NCBI RefSeq assembly: GCF_016786355.1
Contig: NZ_JADWYX010000004.1
Location: 1 to 64,000 of the forward strand
DNA length: 64,000 bases
Origin: Frankia sp. AgB1.9
GTDB taxonomy: Bacteria; Actinomycetota; Actinomycetes; Frankiales; Frankiaceae
Direction: 5' to 3'
The notes below the pieces were generated by a model. That model saw nothing but the letters and a program-made list of their open reading frames with translations, searched no databases and was not told where the DNA came from. This document shows positions 16,201 through 24,540 of the stretch, piece after piece. The first letter of the stretch is position 1. Every line of letters starts with the position of its first letter. Made by a program: the position numbers and the translations under genes.

Positions 16201-17466
16201 ATGACTGAGCCCCAGAGCACTCAGACCGCCGCCGGCTACGACGTCGCCGAGGTCCGCGCCCGGTTCCCCGCGCTCGCCGCCGGCGCCGCCCACTTCGACG
16301 GGCCGGGTGGCTCGCAGACCCCCGAGGTCGTGGCGCGAGCGGTCTACGACACGCTCACCCATCCGCTGGCCAACCGTGGCACCGCGACCCTCGCCGAGCG
16401 GAACGCCGAGGATGCCGTCGTCGCCTGCCGGGCCGCTCTCGCCGACTTCCTCCACGTCGAGCCGAACGGCGTGATCTTCGGCCGCAGCATGACCCAGAAC
16501 ACGATGGACCTCGCTCGCACGCTCGCGAGGCGATGGGGGCCGGGCGACGAGGTGGTCGTCACCCGGCTCGACCACGACGGCAACGTCCGGCCCTGGGTGC
16601 TCGCCGCGCGGGCGGTCGGGGCGACAGTCCGTTTCGCCGACTTCGACCCGGAGACGGGCGAGCTCAGGCCGGATCACGTCGAGCGGGCCCTCTCCCCCGC
16701 CACCCGGCTGGTCGCCGTCACGGCGGCCTCCAACCTGATCGGCACCATGCCCGACATCGCCGCGATCAGCCAGGTCGTCCACGCGGCCGGAGCGTGGCTG
16801 CACGTCGACGGCGTGCACTACTCGGCGCATCGGGCGGTGGACGTCCCGACGCTCGGCGCGGACTTCTACGCCTGCTCGCCCTACAAGTTCCTCGGCCCTC
16901 ACTGTGGCGTCACCTACGGCAGGCCGGAGATTCTCGAACAGCTCGACCCCGACAAGCTGCTGCCGGCGACCGACGCCGTGCCCGAGCGATTCGAGCTCGG
17001 AACCCTCCCCTACGAGCTGATGGCCGGTACGACGGCGGCTGTCGACTTCCTCGCCGACCTGGCGCCCGCCGCGGCCGGACCGGGGGCGGACCGCCGCACG
17101 AGACTTCGTGCCTCAATGGCGGCGCTGGAGGTCCACGAGGACGGCCTGCGCCGGCGGATCGAGGAAGGGTTGTCCGGGCTGCCCGGGACCACGCTCTGGT
17201 CCAGAGCGGCCCGCCGCACGCCCACTCTCCTGGTGACATTCGAGGGCCAGGATCCGCAGGTCATCCGGGCCTTCCTCGGCACACGTGGGGTCAACGCCCC
17301 AGCAGGCTCCTTCTACGCCTACGAGCCCTCCCGCCGGCTGGGACTCGGCTACGCCGGCGGCCTGCGGCTCGGCCTGGCGCCGTACAACGACGACGGCGAC
17401 GTCGACCGGCTGCTCTCGGCGCTGCGGGACTACTTCGACCGCGCGCATATCTGGGCTGAACGTTGA
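16201..17466 (+). CDS. Cysteine-desulfurase-like class V aminotransferase
   Basis: This is 421 residues. The PLP-binding region is complete: THPLANRG near the N-terminus, WLHVDGVHYSAHRAVDVP with the cofactor Asp, and FYACSPYKFLGPHCGVTYG with the Schiff-base Lys. This matches the TIGR01976-type cysteine-desulfurase-like subfamily better than SufS/IscS, since no obvious sulfur-relay Cys loop is seen near the C-terminus. It probably acts on an amino acid substrate in the cytoplasm. The stop overlaps the TTG start of the M20 peptidase by 4 bp, so the two form an operon and may act in one catabolic route. Confidence 0.82.
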   Translation: MTEPQSTQTAAGYDVAEVRARFPALAAGAAHFDGPGGSQTPEVVARAVYDTLTHPLANRGTATLAERNAEDAVVACRAALADFLHVEPNGVIFGRSMTQNTMDLARTLARRWGPGDEVVVTRLDHDGNVRPWVLAARAVGATVRFADFDPETGELRPDHVERALSPATRLVAVTAASNLIGTMPDIAAISQVVHAAGAWLHVDGVHYSAHRAVDVPTLGADFYACSPYKFLGPHCGVTYGRPEILEQLDPDKLLPATDAVPERFELGTLPYELMAGTTAAVDFLADLAPAAAGPGADRRTRLRASMAALEVHEDGLRRRIEEGLSGLPGTTLWSRAARRTPTLLVTFEGQDPQVIRAFLGTRGVNAPAGSFYAYEPSRRLGLGYAGGLRLGLAPYNDDGDVDRLLSALRDYFDRAHIWAER

Positions 17467-18806
17467 CCGACCCCGTCATCGACCCGTGCGTCGAGGTGGT
17501 GACGCTGGCCAGCGAGCTGATCGCCATCGACACCACCAACCTCGGCGATCCGGACCTGCCCGGGACCGAGCGGCCGGCGGCGGAGTACGTCGCCGAGAAG
17601 CTGGTCGAGGCCGGGTACGAGCCGATCCTCGTGGAGTCGGGCTCCCGTGGCCGTGGCAACGTGATCGCCCGGCTGCCGGGCGCGAACCCGTCTCGCGGCG
17701 CGCTGCTGGTGCACGGCCACCTGGACGTGGTCCCGGCAGACGCGAGCGAGTGGACGGTTCATCCGTTCTCCGGTGAGGTGACCGACGGGTACGTCTGGGG
17801 TCGCGGCGCCGTCGACATGAAGGGCATGGTCGCGATGACGCTGGCCGTGGCCCGCCGGTTCCGTCGCGAGGGTGTCGTCCCACCCCGAGACCTGGTCTTC
17901 GCGTTCCTCGCGGACGAGGAGGCCGGCGGCATCCTCGGGGCCCGTTGGCTCGTCGAGCATCGCCCGGACCTGTTCGAGGGCGTGACCGAGGCGATCGGCG
18001 AGGTCGGCGGGTTCTCCATCACCCTCCCCGGCAACCGAACCGGCGGCGGCACGGTCGACCCTGTTCGGGCCTACCTGGTCGAGACCGCGGAGAAGGGCTC
18101 GATGTGGCTGCGGCTGGCCGCCCGCGGCGCGCCCGGGCATGGCGCGATGCTGCATGACGACAACGCCATCGCGAAGCTGGCCGCGGCCGTCGCCCGGTTG
18201 GACGCGCACCGCTTCCCACTGATCCTGACCGATCCCGTCCGAGAGTTCCTCGAGGGCGTGGCGGACCTCACCGGCGTCCCCTTCGACGAGGGCGACCCAC
18301 AGGCCGCGGTCGACCGGCTCGGGAACCTGTCCCGCCTGATCGGTGCCGCGCTGCGCGACACCGCCAACGTCACCCTGTTCCACGCGGGATACCGGTCGAA
18401 CGTGGTGCCTTCGGTGGCGGAGGCGACCGTCGACGCCCGTTTCCTGCCCGGCCGGGAGGCGGCTCTGGCGCGCGAGCTGGTCGACGTCCTCGGCCCCGGC
18501 ATCGAGGCCGTTTGGGACACGCTGCCCGCCGTGCACACGAGCTTCGACGGGGCGTTGGTCGACGCGATGGCCCGGGCGATCGCCTGGGAGGACCCGGGGG
18601 CGCGGCTGCTGCCCTACATGCTCTCCGCCGGCACCGACGCGAAGTCCTTTTCCCGGCTCGGCATCCGGCACTTCGGGTTCGCCCCGCTCCGGCTCCCACC
18701 GGAGCTCGACTTCACCGCCCTTTTCCACGGCGTGAACGAGCGCGTGCCCGTCGACGCCCTCGTGTTCGGCACGCGCGTTCTCGACCGGCTCCTGCGGGAC
18801 TGCTGA
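17463..18806 (+). CDS. M20 family zinc peptidase/deacylase (ArgE/DapE-like)
   Basis: This is 447 residues from TTG 17463, overlapping the previous stop as TTGA. The metal site is complete: LVHGHLDVVP (His and Asp), WGRGAVDMKGMVAMT (bridging Asp) and FAFLADEEAGG (catalytic Glu plus metal Glu); a later ligand is likely in ALFHGVNERV. The lid/dimerisation domain is between about 190 and 320. These cytoplasmic enzymes hydrolyse N-acyl amino acids or dipeptides. Coupling to a PLP enzyme suggests hydrolysis followed by side-chain chemistry on the released amino acid, which is inference. Confidence 0.85.
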   Translation: MTDPVIDPCVEVVTLASELIAIDTTNLGDPDLPGTERPAAEYVAEKLVEAGYEPILVESGSRGRGNVIARLPGANPSRGALLVHGHLDVVPADASEWTVHPFSGEVTDGYVWGRGAVDMKGMVAMTLAVARRFRREGVVPPRDLVFAFLADEEAGGILGARWLVEHRPDLFEGVTEAIGEVGGFSITLPGNRTGGGTVDPVRAYLVETAEKGSMWLRLAARGAPGHGAMLHDDNAIAKLAAAVARLDAHRFPLILTDPVREFLEGVADLTGVPFDEGDPQAAVDRLGNLSRLIGAALRDTANVTLFHAGYRSNVVPSVAEATVDARFLPGREAALARELVDVLGPGIEAVWDTLPAVHTSFDGALVDAMARAIAWEDPGARLLPYMLSAGTDAKSFSRLGIRHFGFAPLRLPPELDFTALFHGVNERVPVDALVFGTRVLDRLLRDC

Positions 18807-18957
18807 GTCAAGCGGCTTCCCGCCGAGCCGCTGGTCCCGGGACAGCGACGCCGACAGGCAGGGACGGCGACGTCGAACGCCCACGCTTCAGGGGCGCCGC
18901 GAGACGCGGAAGCTCAGGCCCGTCAGCGCCGCTTTCAAGCCGGGGTGGATTTCCCAC

Positions 18958-19434
18958 TTACGAGGACGCGAGTCGTTTTCGGATACCCTCCTGATCGAGA
19001 CGGACCCCGACCGCCGAGTTGACGATCGCGTCAATCATATCGTCCCGACGCAGGCTCAGGCTTACCCGTACTCCGAGGTCTCGGCCGAGTTGCTGAAGGG
19101 CCTTCTTATTGCTAGCAACACCCGCAAGAAATTCGCGCGCCTCATCTCGGCTACCCATCTCGTCGAGACGGCGGCGCACCACCACGATGTCAACACGGCC
19201 AGCGGTGGCCGAGGGGCCGACCTCAGCATTCCGGCCGCTTTTCCACGGCACGCTCTGACGAGCCGGCGGGCCGCTGGGTCGCTCGTCACTGACATCGCCG
19301 CTGGCGACCGGCGGCCCGACTCTGCGCTCCACCGCGAGAACAAGCCGACCCTCGACGAGTTCAAGCGCAGCCTCGTCATCGAGGCTCCGTATGAGCGCCG
19401 AGACCTGCTCCAGCACCGCGAGGACGGCCGCCAT
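18958..19434 (-). CDS. Small protein with SAP-like C-terminal domain, partner of ParA-like ATPase
   Basis: This is 158 residues from ATG 19434; in-frame GTG 19446 would instead overlap the ParA stop. Residues about 1-30 form an amphipathic helix (AAVLAVLEQVSALIRSLDDE). A variable linker follows, and residues about 95-150 read KALQQLGRDLGVRVSLSLRR then DDMIDAIVNSAVG, resembling a SAP-like or rho-N-like helical nucleic-acid-binding hairpin. I do not recognise a named family. It follows the ParA gene by 4 bp, so they are co-transcribed. It may be a DNA-bound adaptor, as ParB or ParG are for ParA, but this is inference. Confidence 0.55.
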   Translation of the reverse strand: MAAVLAVLEQVSALIRSLDDEAALELVEGRLVLAVERRVGPPVASGDVSDERPSGPPARQSVPWKSGRNAEVGPSATAGRVDIVVVRRRLDEMGSRDEAREFLAGVASNKKALQQLGRDLGVRVSLSLRRDDMIDAIVNSAVGVRLDQEGIRKRLASS

Positions 19435-19438
19435 GCTT

Positions 19439-20368
19439 TCAGCCACCGACCTCGCCACCGATCCTGCTCTCAAATTCCTCGACGAGTGAACGGATTTCCG
19501 CTGCTTTATCGGGGCCCAGCTCGAACGCCGCAGGCAGCAACCTGTCGACGCCCATCTGGAAATCCATGCTCTCGCGCATCATGGCGCCGAATGTCGGGAA
19601 CATGCGGCGAACTTCGTCAATGATCTGCTGGCTCGTCGGGATCGGCCCAGGGGACCCGCCGCCGTGCTTCACTCGAGTGAACACCACACCCAGGACAACG
19701 GGCGCTAGGTCGTCGATACTCGCCTCACCTGAGGGTGACTGGCCGAAGAGCTCAAGATTCTTCTGTTTGAAGTCGGCGAGTTTTCCGATCAAATGACGAA
19801 TTCCGAAGGTTGCCAACCGCTCCGGCTGCGCCGGTACCAGGATTCCGTCACTGGCTACGACCGCGGATCGGGTAAGAATCTCGAAATCCGGCCTACAGTC
19901 GATGAGAACGTAGTCGAATCCTTCACGGCGCAGGGACCGCAGTCCGTCGGCTAGCCGCGTCACAACGCGGCGGTGCCGATCCTGGTAGCGACGCGAGCTG
20001 GGATCACCGAGCTCCACTCCGAGCCGGGCGGCAACCTCCTCGAGCTTCGGATCGGACGCCACGATCGCGAGTTCCCCACCATTTCTTCTGGCGTGTGTTC
20101 GAACTGCCTGCGGCCACGATACGTACTGCATGAGATCCGGGCCCACCCCTCTACGGCCACGGGCCGCATACCAGTCCGCGACGGTTCGCCACTCGATCTC
20201 TCGCCCCACATCAGCCGGCCGGAAGAAGGAGTGGGTGAGGCTCGCCTGAAAATCGAGGTCGAGCAGGAGAACGCGCCGCCCTCGGCGGGCGAGTTCAGCG
20301 CCGAGGTTGGCCGTGAGAGTCGTCTTGCCGACCCCGCCCTTGGAGTTGACGACGGTCGCGACCTTCAT
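19439..20368 (-). CDS. ParA/Soj-like ATPase (AAA_31)
   Basis: This is 309 residues from ATG 20368, with GGAG 7 nt upstream. The deviant Walker A KGGVGKTT (about residue 10, signature Lys present), Walker A' DLDFQASLTHSFF and Walker B YVLIDCRPDF are intact. The C-terminal half (TSQQIIDEVRRMFPTFGAMM) is typical of chromosomal ParA relatives. Such ATPases dimerise on ATP and bind DNA to position cargo. There is no parB or parS-like site nearby. It pairs with the SAP-like gene and is divergent, across 350 bp, from a DUF262/HEPN operon, so it is more likely part of an accessory (defence) module than chromosome partitioning. Confidence 0.85.
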   Translation of the reverse strand: MKVATVVNSKGGVGKTTLTANLGAELARRGRRVLLLDLDFQASLTHSFFRPADVGREIEWRTVADWYAARGRRGVGPDLMQYVSWPQAVRTHARRNGGELAIVASDPKLEEVAARLGVELGDPSSRRYQDRHRRVVTRLADGLRSLRREGFDYVLIDCRPDFEILTRSAVVASDGILVPAQPERLATFGIRHLIGKLADFKQKNLELFGQSPSGEASIDDLAPVVLGVVFTRVKHGGGSPGPIPTSQQIIDEVRRMFPTFGAMMRESMDFQMGVDRLLPAAFELGPDKAAEIRSLVEEFESRIGGEVGG

Positions 20369-20718
20369 CACCGGTCTCCGCGGCCTGCGGCGCCCAGCGG
20401 CGTTCGGTCGGTCGGAACCTCGCCACGCCCGAAACTGCCTGGTGCCGTGAGATCGCAACGGCGGACCAACCCCATGGCGACAGAGTGCCATCCGCGTGGC
20501 CCGGCATCAGGGAAACGCCATGACTCACGACCGCGGCGGCGCTCGGTGACTATTCCGGACTAACCAGCCGTGAGCACTTTTGGCCATCAGGGCCGGCCCC
20601 CACAGGCCGTTACTTTCGACCGGGCCGGGCCCGACCTAGTTCGTTCGGACCGCCCGCTGGTCGCGCTGTGATCTCGTCAGCGTGTCGATGCTGGTAGCCT
20701 CTGCGGCAACGCATCGCT
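20369..20718. other. Divergent control region between ParA-like and DUF262 genes
   Basis: 350 bp without a supported gene. A TAGCCT box near 20695 could serve as -10 for the DUF262 gene. No iteron array or parS-like palindrome was found. Confidence 0.4.
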
Positions 20719-21957
20719 ATGGTCGGCAGTCAGCGCAGGCGGGCCACCGCAGGCATTGAACGACCGAACCGATCCGCCTGTTCTGAGATCCTTTCCGGCA
20801 CGGTCCCGTCGCCGGTACGACGACACGAGGAGGTGACCGAGACGGCTGCACGAGCGGGCGATGACAGCGACTCCGAGGAGTTGCGTGACGAGGACAAGGC
20901 CGAGCTTCAGGAGGTGGACCCCGACCCCCCGCAGATCAGCTACAGTGGTACCGACTTCGACGTCGAAGGCCTAGTCCGCCGACACGATCGGGGCGATATT
21001 GTCGTTCCGTCCTTCGGCAACGATGATCCCGGAATCGAGACAGCCGGATTCCAGCGCGAGTTCGTCTGGAAGCGGTCGCAGATGGATCGTTTCATCGAGT
21101 CACTGCTGCTTGGGTACCCCATCCCGGGAATATTTTTGGTCCAACAGCAGGACCGCCGCTATCTCGTCCTGGACGGACAGCAACGAATTAAGACCCTGAG
21201 CCTATTTTATGGCGGCAGCATAAACGGTCGCGACTTCGCACTCCAGAATGTCGCGGAAAGATTCCAGGGACTGACCTACCGCACCTTTTCGCCGGAGCAG
21301 CGCCGGACGCTCGACAACACCTTCATCCAGGCGACGATCGTCAAGACCGACGGTACTCGTGAATCGCTCGACGGCGTCTACCAGATATTCGAGCGGTTGA
21401 ACTCCGGCGGTACCCAGCTCACGGCACACGAGATTCGCGTGGCGCTCTATGCTGGTGAGTTCATCAAGTTCCTGACCAGCTTGAACGAAAACCCGGCGTG
21501 GCGAGCGCTCTATGGCCCGCCGTCGCCACGCCTGCGCGACCAGGAGATAGTGCTCAGATTCATCGCCCTGTACGTTTCGCCGGGCAGCTACAAGCGTCCA
21601 CTGAAGAAGTATTTGAACGATTTCGTTGGTGCCCATCGTCAATTGGACGAGCTGGACGCCGATCTGATCGCAAGACGCTTCAGCAGAGCCGCGGAGTTGG
21701 TGTTGGAGGAAGCCGGGAGAAGCGCTCTTCGCGTCCGGGGCCGCCAACTGAACGCCGCCCTCACCGAAGCACTCTTGGTAGGCCTTGCCCGCCGGCTCGA
21801 CGCCGGGAGCGAGCCGACCTCGGCGGAGGTCAGCCACGCCGTTGACGAACTTCTCAGCGAATCTGACCTGGACTATGTCACCACGCGCGCAACGGCCGAC
21901 GAGGAGAGTGTGCGGATGCGTCTCGCGTTGGCCACGAGAGCGTTCTCGCGCATCTGA
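20719..21957 (+). CDS. DUF262 (GmrSD N-terminal-like) protein
   Basis: This is 412 residues from ATG 20719; GTG 20833 is another possible start, immediately abutting GGAGG. After an acidic N-terminus the DUF262 ParB/sulfiredoxin-like core is clear: FQREFVWKRSQMDRFIESLL, GYPIPGIFL, YLVLDGQQRIKTL with the DGQQR nucleotide-site motif, and IFERLNSGGTQLTAHEIRVA. The C-terminal half is helical. DUF262 proteins hydrolyse NTPs and occur in anti-phage systems such as GmrSD. It lacks a fused DUF1524 HNH nuclease; a HEPN protein 1 bp downstream probably supplies the nuclease. Codons such as ATA, TTT and TAT are more common here than around. Confidence 0.85.
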   Translation: MVGSQRRRATAGIERPNRSACSEILSGTVPSPVRRHEEVTETAARAGDDSDSEELRDEDKAELQEVDPDPPQISYSGTDFDVEGLVRRHDRGDIVVPSFGNDDPGIETAGFQREFVWKRSQMDRFIESLLLGYPIPGIFLVQQQDRRYLVLDGQQRIKTLSLFYGGSINGRDFALQNVAERFQGLTYRTFSPEQRRTLDNTFIQATIVKTDGTRESLDGVYQIFERLNSGGTQLTAHEIRVALYAGEFIKFLTSLNENPAWRALYGPPSPRLRDQEIVLRFIALYVSPGSYKRPLKKYLNDFVGAHRQLDELDADLIARRFSRAAELVLEEAGRSALRVRGRQLNAALTEALLVGLARRLDAGSEPTSAEVSHAVDELLSESDLDYVTTRATADEESVRMRLALATRAFSRI

Positions 21958-21958
21958 C

Positions 21959-22471
21959 ATGAGCAGGCGAGAACGTGCCGAAATTTGGCCCCCAGTCGAA
22001 ACACGAATCATCCTCGACCGGCTGTCCGAGTTGTCGGTCCTTATGCAGGAGCAGGCACGGACCTCAGACAGCCAGGAAGTCGTCGCCTGGCTCGCGCGCC
22101 TGCTGGTCATCCGGAGCTGCGGATACCTGGAACAGACCGTGGCCGAGACTTTCCGGGCCTACACGAAGAGGCTGTCCTACGGTCACGTCAGGAACTTCTC
22201 ACTTGGCTGGCTAGATCGGACGCAGAACCCGACTCCTGCAGCGTTGGAGACCCTGGCCGGCCGTTTCGACCAGGACCTGCGCGAGGAGCTGGGCACGCTG
22301 CTCGACGCGGACGACGGGCGGCTTCGTCGAGAACTGGCTGCGCTGGTTGACCGGCGGAACCGGATCGCCCACGGTCTCAACGAGGGCGTCGGCATGGTGA
22401 AGGCGTTGGATCTTCAGAAGGTCGCTTGTGAGGTCGCCGACTGGTTCATCCTCCGCTTCGGGCCTGTTTGA
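21959..22471 (+). CDS. HEPN-domain protein (MAE_28990/RiboL-PSP-HEPN-like), putative RNase
   Basis: This is 170 residues from ATG 21959, starting 1 nt after the DUF262 stop. The helical body contains VAWLARLLVIRSCGYLEQTV and ends with LAALVDRRNRIAHGLNEGV. The RNRIAH stretch is the HEPN Rx4-6H catalytic motif with the usual Asn after Arg. HEPN proteins of this class are metal-independent RNases in toxin-antitoxin and abortive-infection systems. Tight coupling to the DUF262 gene implies one functional unit, with DUF262 as sensor/NTPase and HEPN as effector (inference). Confidence 0.75.
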   Translation: MSRRERAEIWPPVETRIILDRLSELSVLMQEQARTSDSQEVVAWLARLLVIRSCGYLEQTVAETFRAYTKRLSYGHVRNFSLGWLDRTQNPTPAALETLAGRFDQDLREELGTLLDADDGRLRRELAALVDRRNRIAHGLNEGVGMVKALDLQKVACEVADWFILRFGPV

Positions 22472-22575
22472 TCCCCGGCGCGGGGAGGCACGGTCGCCCG
22501 GCGAACGGTCACCGCACCGTGACGGGTACGTGTCGCTGGGGAATGTCGCGGCTCCCGCCGTGGGTTGGCCCTCGC

Positions 22576-23274
22576 ATGACGACGATCGGACTCATCGGAA
22601 GCGGAAGCATCGGCTCGACCGTGGCGCGCCTCGCGGTGACGGCCGGCTACGACGTGGTGCTGAGCAACTCGCGCGCGCCCGAGACCCTGGCCGAGCTGGC
22701 GGCGGAACTCGGCCCCAAGGCGCGGGCCTCGACGCCGACGGGGGCGGCCGAGGCCGGGGACCTGGTGGTCGTGACCATTCCGCTGCGGGCATACCGGAGC
22801 GTGCCGGTGCAGCCGCTCGCCGGCAAGATCGTGCTCGACACCAACAACTACTACCCCCAGCGCGACGGGCAGATCGCCGAGCTTGACGACGAGAGCACGA
22901 CGAACAGCGAACTTCTGCAGGCACACCTGCCCGACTCGAAGGTCGTCAAGATCTTCAACAACATCTACTTCAAGCACCTGCTGTCGCTCGCCCGACCGGC
23001 CCAGGCAGCCGACCGCTCGTCGCTCGCGATCGCCGGCGACGACGCCGGCGCGAAGGCGACCGTCACCGCGTTCCTCGACGACCTCGGCTACGACACCGTC
23101 GACGCGGGCCCTCTCGCCGAAGGCTGGCGGTTCCAGCGCGACACCGCCGCCTACGGAGGCGTCTACTTCGGCCCAGGCGGCGCCGGTGGCGACGCGGGAG
23201 TTCCGGTCGACGCGGCCACCCTGCGCGCCGCCCTCGCCGCCGCACGCCGCTACGCCGACGCTTCCCCCAGCTGA
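22576..23274 (+). CDS. NADPH-dependent F420 reductase-like oxidoreductase
   Basis: This is 232 residues from ATG 22576. The N-terminal Rossmann loop reads TIGLIGSGSIGSTVARLAVT, NADP binding is likely through LSNSRAPETL, and the middle contains VVTIPLRAY and LDTNNYYPQRDG. The C-terminal part (VKIFNNIYFKHLLSLARP and AGDDAGAKATVTAFLDDLGY) matches the NADP oxidoreductase/F420 reductase (Fno-like) family. Many members are not true F420 reductases, so the substrate is uncertain. It looks like an ordinary metabolic gene between the two defence-type modules. Confidence 0.82.
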   Translation: MTTIGLIGSGSIGSTVARLAVTAGYDVVLSNSRAPETLAELAAELGPKARASTPTGAAEAGDLVVVTIPLRAYRSVPVQPLAGKIVLDTNNYYPQRDGQIAELDDESTTNSELLQAHLPDSKVVKIFNNIYFKHLLSLARPAQAADRSSLAIAGDDAGAKATVTAFLDDLGYDTVDAGPLAEGWRFQRDTAAYGGVYFGPGGAGGDAGVPVDAATLRAALAAARRYADASPS

Positions 23275-23339
23275 CCCGCCCCCCATCGGGCCCGACGGGA
23301 AAGTCCACGCCGAATACAGAATCCTGTATCCGAGAAGAT

Positions 23340-23762
23340 TTACCCCTCCACGCCAGATACGTAGCGCGCAATTGCCCGAACGAATTCCTCGAGGTCGCCG
23401 AGGTCTTTCAGCCGGCCAATGACGATATCGTCGTCGACCTGGATGTAGTCGTGGACGAGGACATTTCTGAAGCCGACTGCCTTGCGGAGCGACCGCGCAA
23501 GCTGCGGCGCCAGAGCTCCGTGGTCACCGAGGAGCCGGATCGAGTCGCCGTTGTCCGCCGGTGGTCCCCAGCCCTGCGTCGCGCAGATGTGCTGCGCGAC
23601 GTCGACGCAGGCCTCGATCGCGGTCACGAAGGTGTACTTGACACCTCGTAGCCAGATCGGGTCTGCTCGGCGGCCGTCATCGGCGTCCGACTCTCGGCCG
23701 AGAACAGACAGGTCATCGGTGATCGCGCGAAGCAGGCGTTGCACCCGGGCCTCGTCGACCAT
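23340..23762 (-). CDS. hepT: HepT-like ribonuclease toxin (DUF86)
   Basis: This is 140 residues. It opens with an all-helical segment (DEARVQRLLRAITDDLSVL), then KYTFVTAIEACVDVAQHI, and carries FRNVLVHDY, i.e. the HEPN Rx4H motif followed by the Tyr (HxY) that partner MntA proteins AMPylate. HepT is an RNase that cuts tRNA or mRNA unless modified. It lies 3 bp after the MNT gene in the same direction, the order known for MntA/HepT (type VII) modules. The region just downstream is AT-richer than average. Confidence 0.85.
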   Translation of the reverse strand: MVDEARVQRLLRAITDDLSVLGRESDADDGRRADPIWLRGVKYTFVTAIEACVDVAQHICATQGWGPPADNGDSIRLLGDHGALAPQLARSLRKAVGFRNVLVHDYIQVDDDIVIGRLKDLGDLEEFVRAIARYVSGVEG

Positions 23763-23765
23763 CGG

Positions 23766-24158
23766 CTAGGCGCTCCTGCCCAGCAGGGCAGCGACGAACT
23801 CGCGGTGCGCGCGCGTGATCCGCGGGAGTTCATCGAAGTAGATCTTTCTCGTCATCGCCTCCCAGTGGACCCGCGCGGCCCGGTCCTCCTCGAAGAGGAG
23901 CCGCCCAGCGGCCGCGACCCTGCCGGCCAGTTCGAGCGGTGCCTTGTCGAGGACGAGGAGGTCGACTCCGGTCGGGAGGAGTATGTCGAACGAGTTCGGC
24001 GGCACCGGTCCGCCGAAGTAGGCGGCGATGTCGATGTCAGAGTCCGACTGCTGGCGCCCAACGGCATAGCTGCCGTGCAGGTAGGCGAACCGGGCACCCG
24101 CCTGACGGAGCACGTCGACGGCCTCGCGTGTCGCCGTCGCGGCGCGCGTCTCGTCCAT
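23766..24158 (-). CDS. mntA: MntA-like minimal nucleotidyltransferase antitoxin
   Basis: This is 130 residues from ATG 24158. The nucleotidyltransferase motif is GSYAVGRQQSDSDID, which fits the GSx10DxD pattern required for AMP transfer. A third carboxylate is probably in VDLLVLDKAPLE. MntA neutralises HepT by AMPylating its Tyr. The gene precedes hepT by 3 bp, so they are translated together. All expected key residues of both partners are visible, so the module should be functional. Confidence 0.85.
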   Translation of the reverse strand: MDETRAATATREAVDVLRQAGARFAYLHGSYAVGRQQSDSDIDIAAYFGGPVPPNSFDILLPTGVDLLVLDKAPLELAGRVAAAGRLLFEEDRAARVHWEAMTRKIYFDELPRITRAHREFVAALLGRSA

Positions 24159-24540
24159 GGCCCAATCTTCGCAGATGGGAGAGCCAGGCGGCCTCCGCTT
24201 TCGCCGCGCCGCGGATCCGCGTCGGGTGGAAGAACGCGGCCTGACGTGCCGTCTCCCGACCCTGCGACCTCGCGTCGTGGTGCTGCCGGCGTCCGCGGCC
24301 AGCCCAGGAGCTGTCTCGGGCAGGCCGCGAAAGCGACCATTTGCTGCGATGACGACCAAGGTCGAACGCCTGCCGCCGCCATCTCGAATTCGAACACACG
24401 AACGAATGAGGAGTCGATATTCGCGGAAGGGGCCCTGGCTAACTTACCGACGGTCCCGTCGGCCTAGCACGTTGAATCTGGCCTGATGACCAGAAACCCG
24501 GATTCGCCCAACGGCACCGCCCTATGATTCTGATGGCTCG
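24159..24540. other. Intergenic region between MntA and the NERD helicase
   Basis: About 380 bp with a short GC hairpin (CCGACGG and CCGTCGG with a 2-nt loop, near 24450-24465). It is locally AT-richer near 24380-24480. No supported gene. Confidence 0.4.

Noticed and set aside
20369-20718. parS/plasmid partition site
   Set aside because: No iterons or parS-like palindrome; no ParB or replication gene nearby.
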